This document shows, piece after piece, positions 5,166 to 5,882 of a DNA stretch of 5,882 bases (the first letter of the stretch is position 1; each line of letters opens with the position of its first letter). The translations under genes were made by a program, and so were the position numbers. Location of the stretch: assembly GCA_028693695.1 (NCBI GenBank), contig JAQUUV010000137.1, positions 1 to 5,882 on the forward strand. The letters are read 5' to 3'. The notes below the pieces were generated by a model. That model was not told where the DNA came from, made no database searches, and saw only the letters and a list, made by a program, of their open reading frames with translations. Origin of the DNA: Syntrophomonas sp. Its GTDB lineage: Bacteria > Bacillota > Syntrophomonadia > Syntrophomonadales > Syntrophomonadaceae.

Positions 5166-5342
5166 TTATAAACTGTTAATTGCGTTCTGGCAGTGGCTAA
5201 TGCAGTCGTTTATGGCCTGACTAGCACGGTTCAACTCATCCTTAGATTTTGAACTCTGTACACTCTGGCCCATGCAGTTAATCTCTGACATAGAATTGTT
5301 GCAATTAGTAATGCAGGATTGTAAGCGTTGTACAACTTCAGC
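5166..5342 (-). CDS. Small Cys-rich open frame, start unresolved
   Basis: On the minus strand one frame is open for 58 codons and ends at TAA 5166-5168, next to the terminator. Its product is helical-looking and soluble. It carries CxxxC pairs at both ends (CITNC and CISHC) and a further Cys in INCMG, with a Ser/Lys/Asp-rich linker between. The i/i+4 cysteine spacing is reminiscent of small metal-binding helical-bundle proteins (DUF326-like), but I cannot assign it to a family. The only ATG (5289-5291) would give 41 residues, lacks a ribosome binding site and omits the first CxxxC. The coding-like part reaches back to overlap the TGA of the E1-like gene (5338-5340). Possible explanations are a rare start codon, translational coupling or frameshifting from the E1 gene, a sequence error, or decay. 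It is likely on the same transcript as the E1-like gene. Confidence 0.45.
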   Translation of the reverse strand, partial: AEVVQRLQSCITNCNNSMSEINCMGQSVQSSKSKDELNRASQAINDCISHCQNAINSL

Positions 5343-5882
5343 CTAATTCCATATCGTTTTGAGTTTTACACATCAATTTATACCCTTTAAGTTCTCTTAT
5401 TGATGGGTTAGTACCACACAAAGGGCATGTCGGATTTTTCTCCGCCATAAAAACCTCGAATTTAAGATCAAGACCATCGAAGGCTAGTAAGGAATTCTTC
5501 AATATCGTTCCTTTAGCGGTTAACAATTTGGCAGCTTCGCAAGCTTCCATGAAGCCCATAACTCCAGCAACAGGACCCAGGATACCTGTTTCCGAACATG
5601 ACGGCACGCTTCCCGGGGCGGGTATGGTGGGGTACAAACATCGGTAGCACATGCCTTCATCTGGGATGATCGTTGTCCCCATACCATCAAATCCTGCTAC
5701 CCCAGCCTCAATCATGGGCTTTTTCATTAAGTAACAGGCATCATTTAATAGATATCGGGTGGGGAAGTTATCCACCCCGACTATAATTACATCGTAACCG
5801 GTCATTATTTCAAAAGCATTGTCTTCATTAAAGTTCGTATTATGTTTAACTATATTTACTTCCGGGTATTGTCTGTGCAAAA
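5338..5882 (-). CDS. HesA/MoeB/ThiF family E1-like adenylyltransferase, partial (N-terminus beyond the window)
   Basis: The 180-odd residues visible are the C-terminal two thirds of a HesA/MoeB/ThiF-type enzyme, which adenylates the C-terminal glycine of a small sulfur-carrier protein (ThiS/MoaD type). Numbered from the window edge: VDNFPTRYLLNDAC (36-49) is the conserved acidic/Arg/Asn adenylation segment. CYRCLYP (78-84) and CPLC (152-155) supply the two CxxC pairs of the structural zinc site. VPSCSETGILGPVAG (92-106) contains the conserved Cys and GxLGPV turn. The Rossmann ATP loop is outside the window. The leftmost TTG (5878-5880) is probably an internal Leu codon, not a start. The first Asp of the usual DxxDN is replaced (VGVDN), a mild variation. 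The end KGYKLMCKTQNDMELG is a normal-length C-terminus. A carrier protein and partner genes may lie just outside. It converges on the tcdA block and is a second, distinct E1-like gene here. Confidence 0.88.
   Translation of the reverse strand, partial: LHRQYPEVNIVKHNTNFNEDNAFEIMTGYDVIIVGVDNFPTRYLLNDACYLMKKPMIEAGVAGFDGMGTTIIPDEGMCYRCLYPTIPAPGSVPSCSETGILGPVAGVMGFMEACEAAKLLTAKGTILKNSLLAFDGLDLKFEVFMAEKNPTCPLCGTNPSIRELKGYKLMCKTQNDMELG

Noticed and set aside
5327..5336. GTTGTACAAC palindrome as an operator
   Set aside because: A 10-bp palindrome inside the 5' part of the small Cys-rich frame, with no promoter near it; chance is likely.
1..5882. CRISPR arrays, tRNA or rRNA genes, insertion-sequence ends
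   Set aside because: No regularly spaced direct repeats, no cloverleaf with a T-loop signature, and no transposase or terminal inverted repeats were seen.

Overview
The window looks like a chromosomal stretch from an anaerobic, low-to-mid-GC Firmicute, most likely a Clostridia/Peptococcaceae-type organism. This is inferred from the gene families (TcdA, a DsrE2-type protein, a long class-V aminotransferase, a C_GCAxxG_C_C redox protein), strong purine-rich ribosome binding sites, one TTG start and the codon usage. No species can be named from the sequence alone.

Left part (1-1950, minus strand): an operon reading leftwards. It runs from a small Cys-rich C_GCAxxG_C_C protein, through a TIGR04283-type family 2 glycosyltransferase and a TIGR04282/DUF2064-type nucleotide-sugar/glycosyltransferase-like protein, to the C-terminal end of a TVP38/TMEM64 membrane protein. 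The two glycosyltransferase families are the pair that databases associate with arsenosugar-type biosynthesis. The operon appears damaged in two independent ways. The glycosyltransferase has an in-frame TAG, with 50 well-conserved codons following it in the same frame. The DUF2064 gene and the TVP38 gene are each truncated at a single junction near 238-247, as if an internal deletion had joined them. A candidate promoter with a palindrome over its -35 box lies near 1943-1976.

Middle (1951-2215): a divergent intergenic region with a 37-codon coding-like remnant, a plausible sigma-A promoter and a leader hairpin in front of the rightward genes.

Right part (2216-5070, plus strand): tcdA (tRNA threonylcarbamoyladenosine dehydratase, E1-like), a DsrE2-type sulfur-relay protein, and a 468-residue class-V aminotransferase resembling SufS/CsdA cysteine desulfurases. 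This recalls the E. coli csdA-csdE-csdL sulfur-mobilisation set. Each intergenic gap holds a dyad or hairpin. A 19-bp bidirectional terminator closes the block at 5116-5157.

Far right (5166-5882, minus strand, converging): a partial HesA/MoeB/ThiF-type E1-like enzyme entering from beyond the window, then a short Cys-rich open frame that overlaps its stop and has no clear start codon. The two E1-like proteins, the desulfurase-like enzyme and the DsrE2 protein together suggest a sulfur-transfer neighbourhood. No single gene here is clearly a new family; the most unusual items are the damaged operon, the clustered sulfur genes and the small Cys-rich frame.
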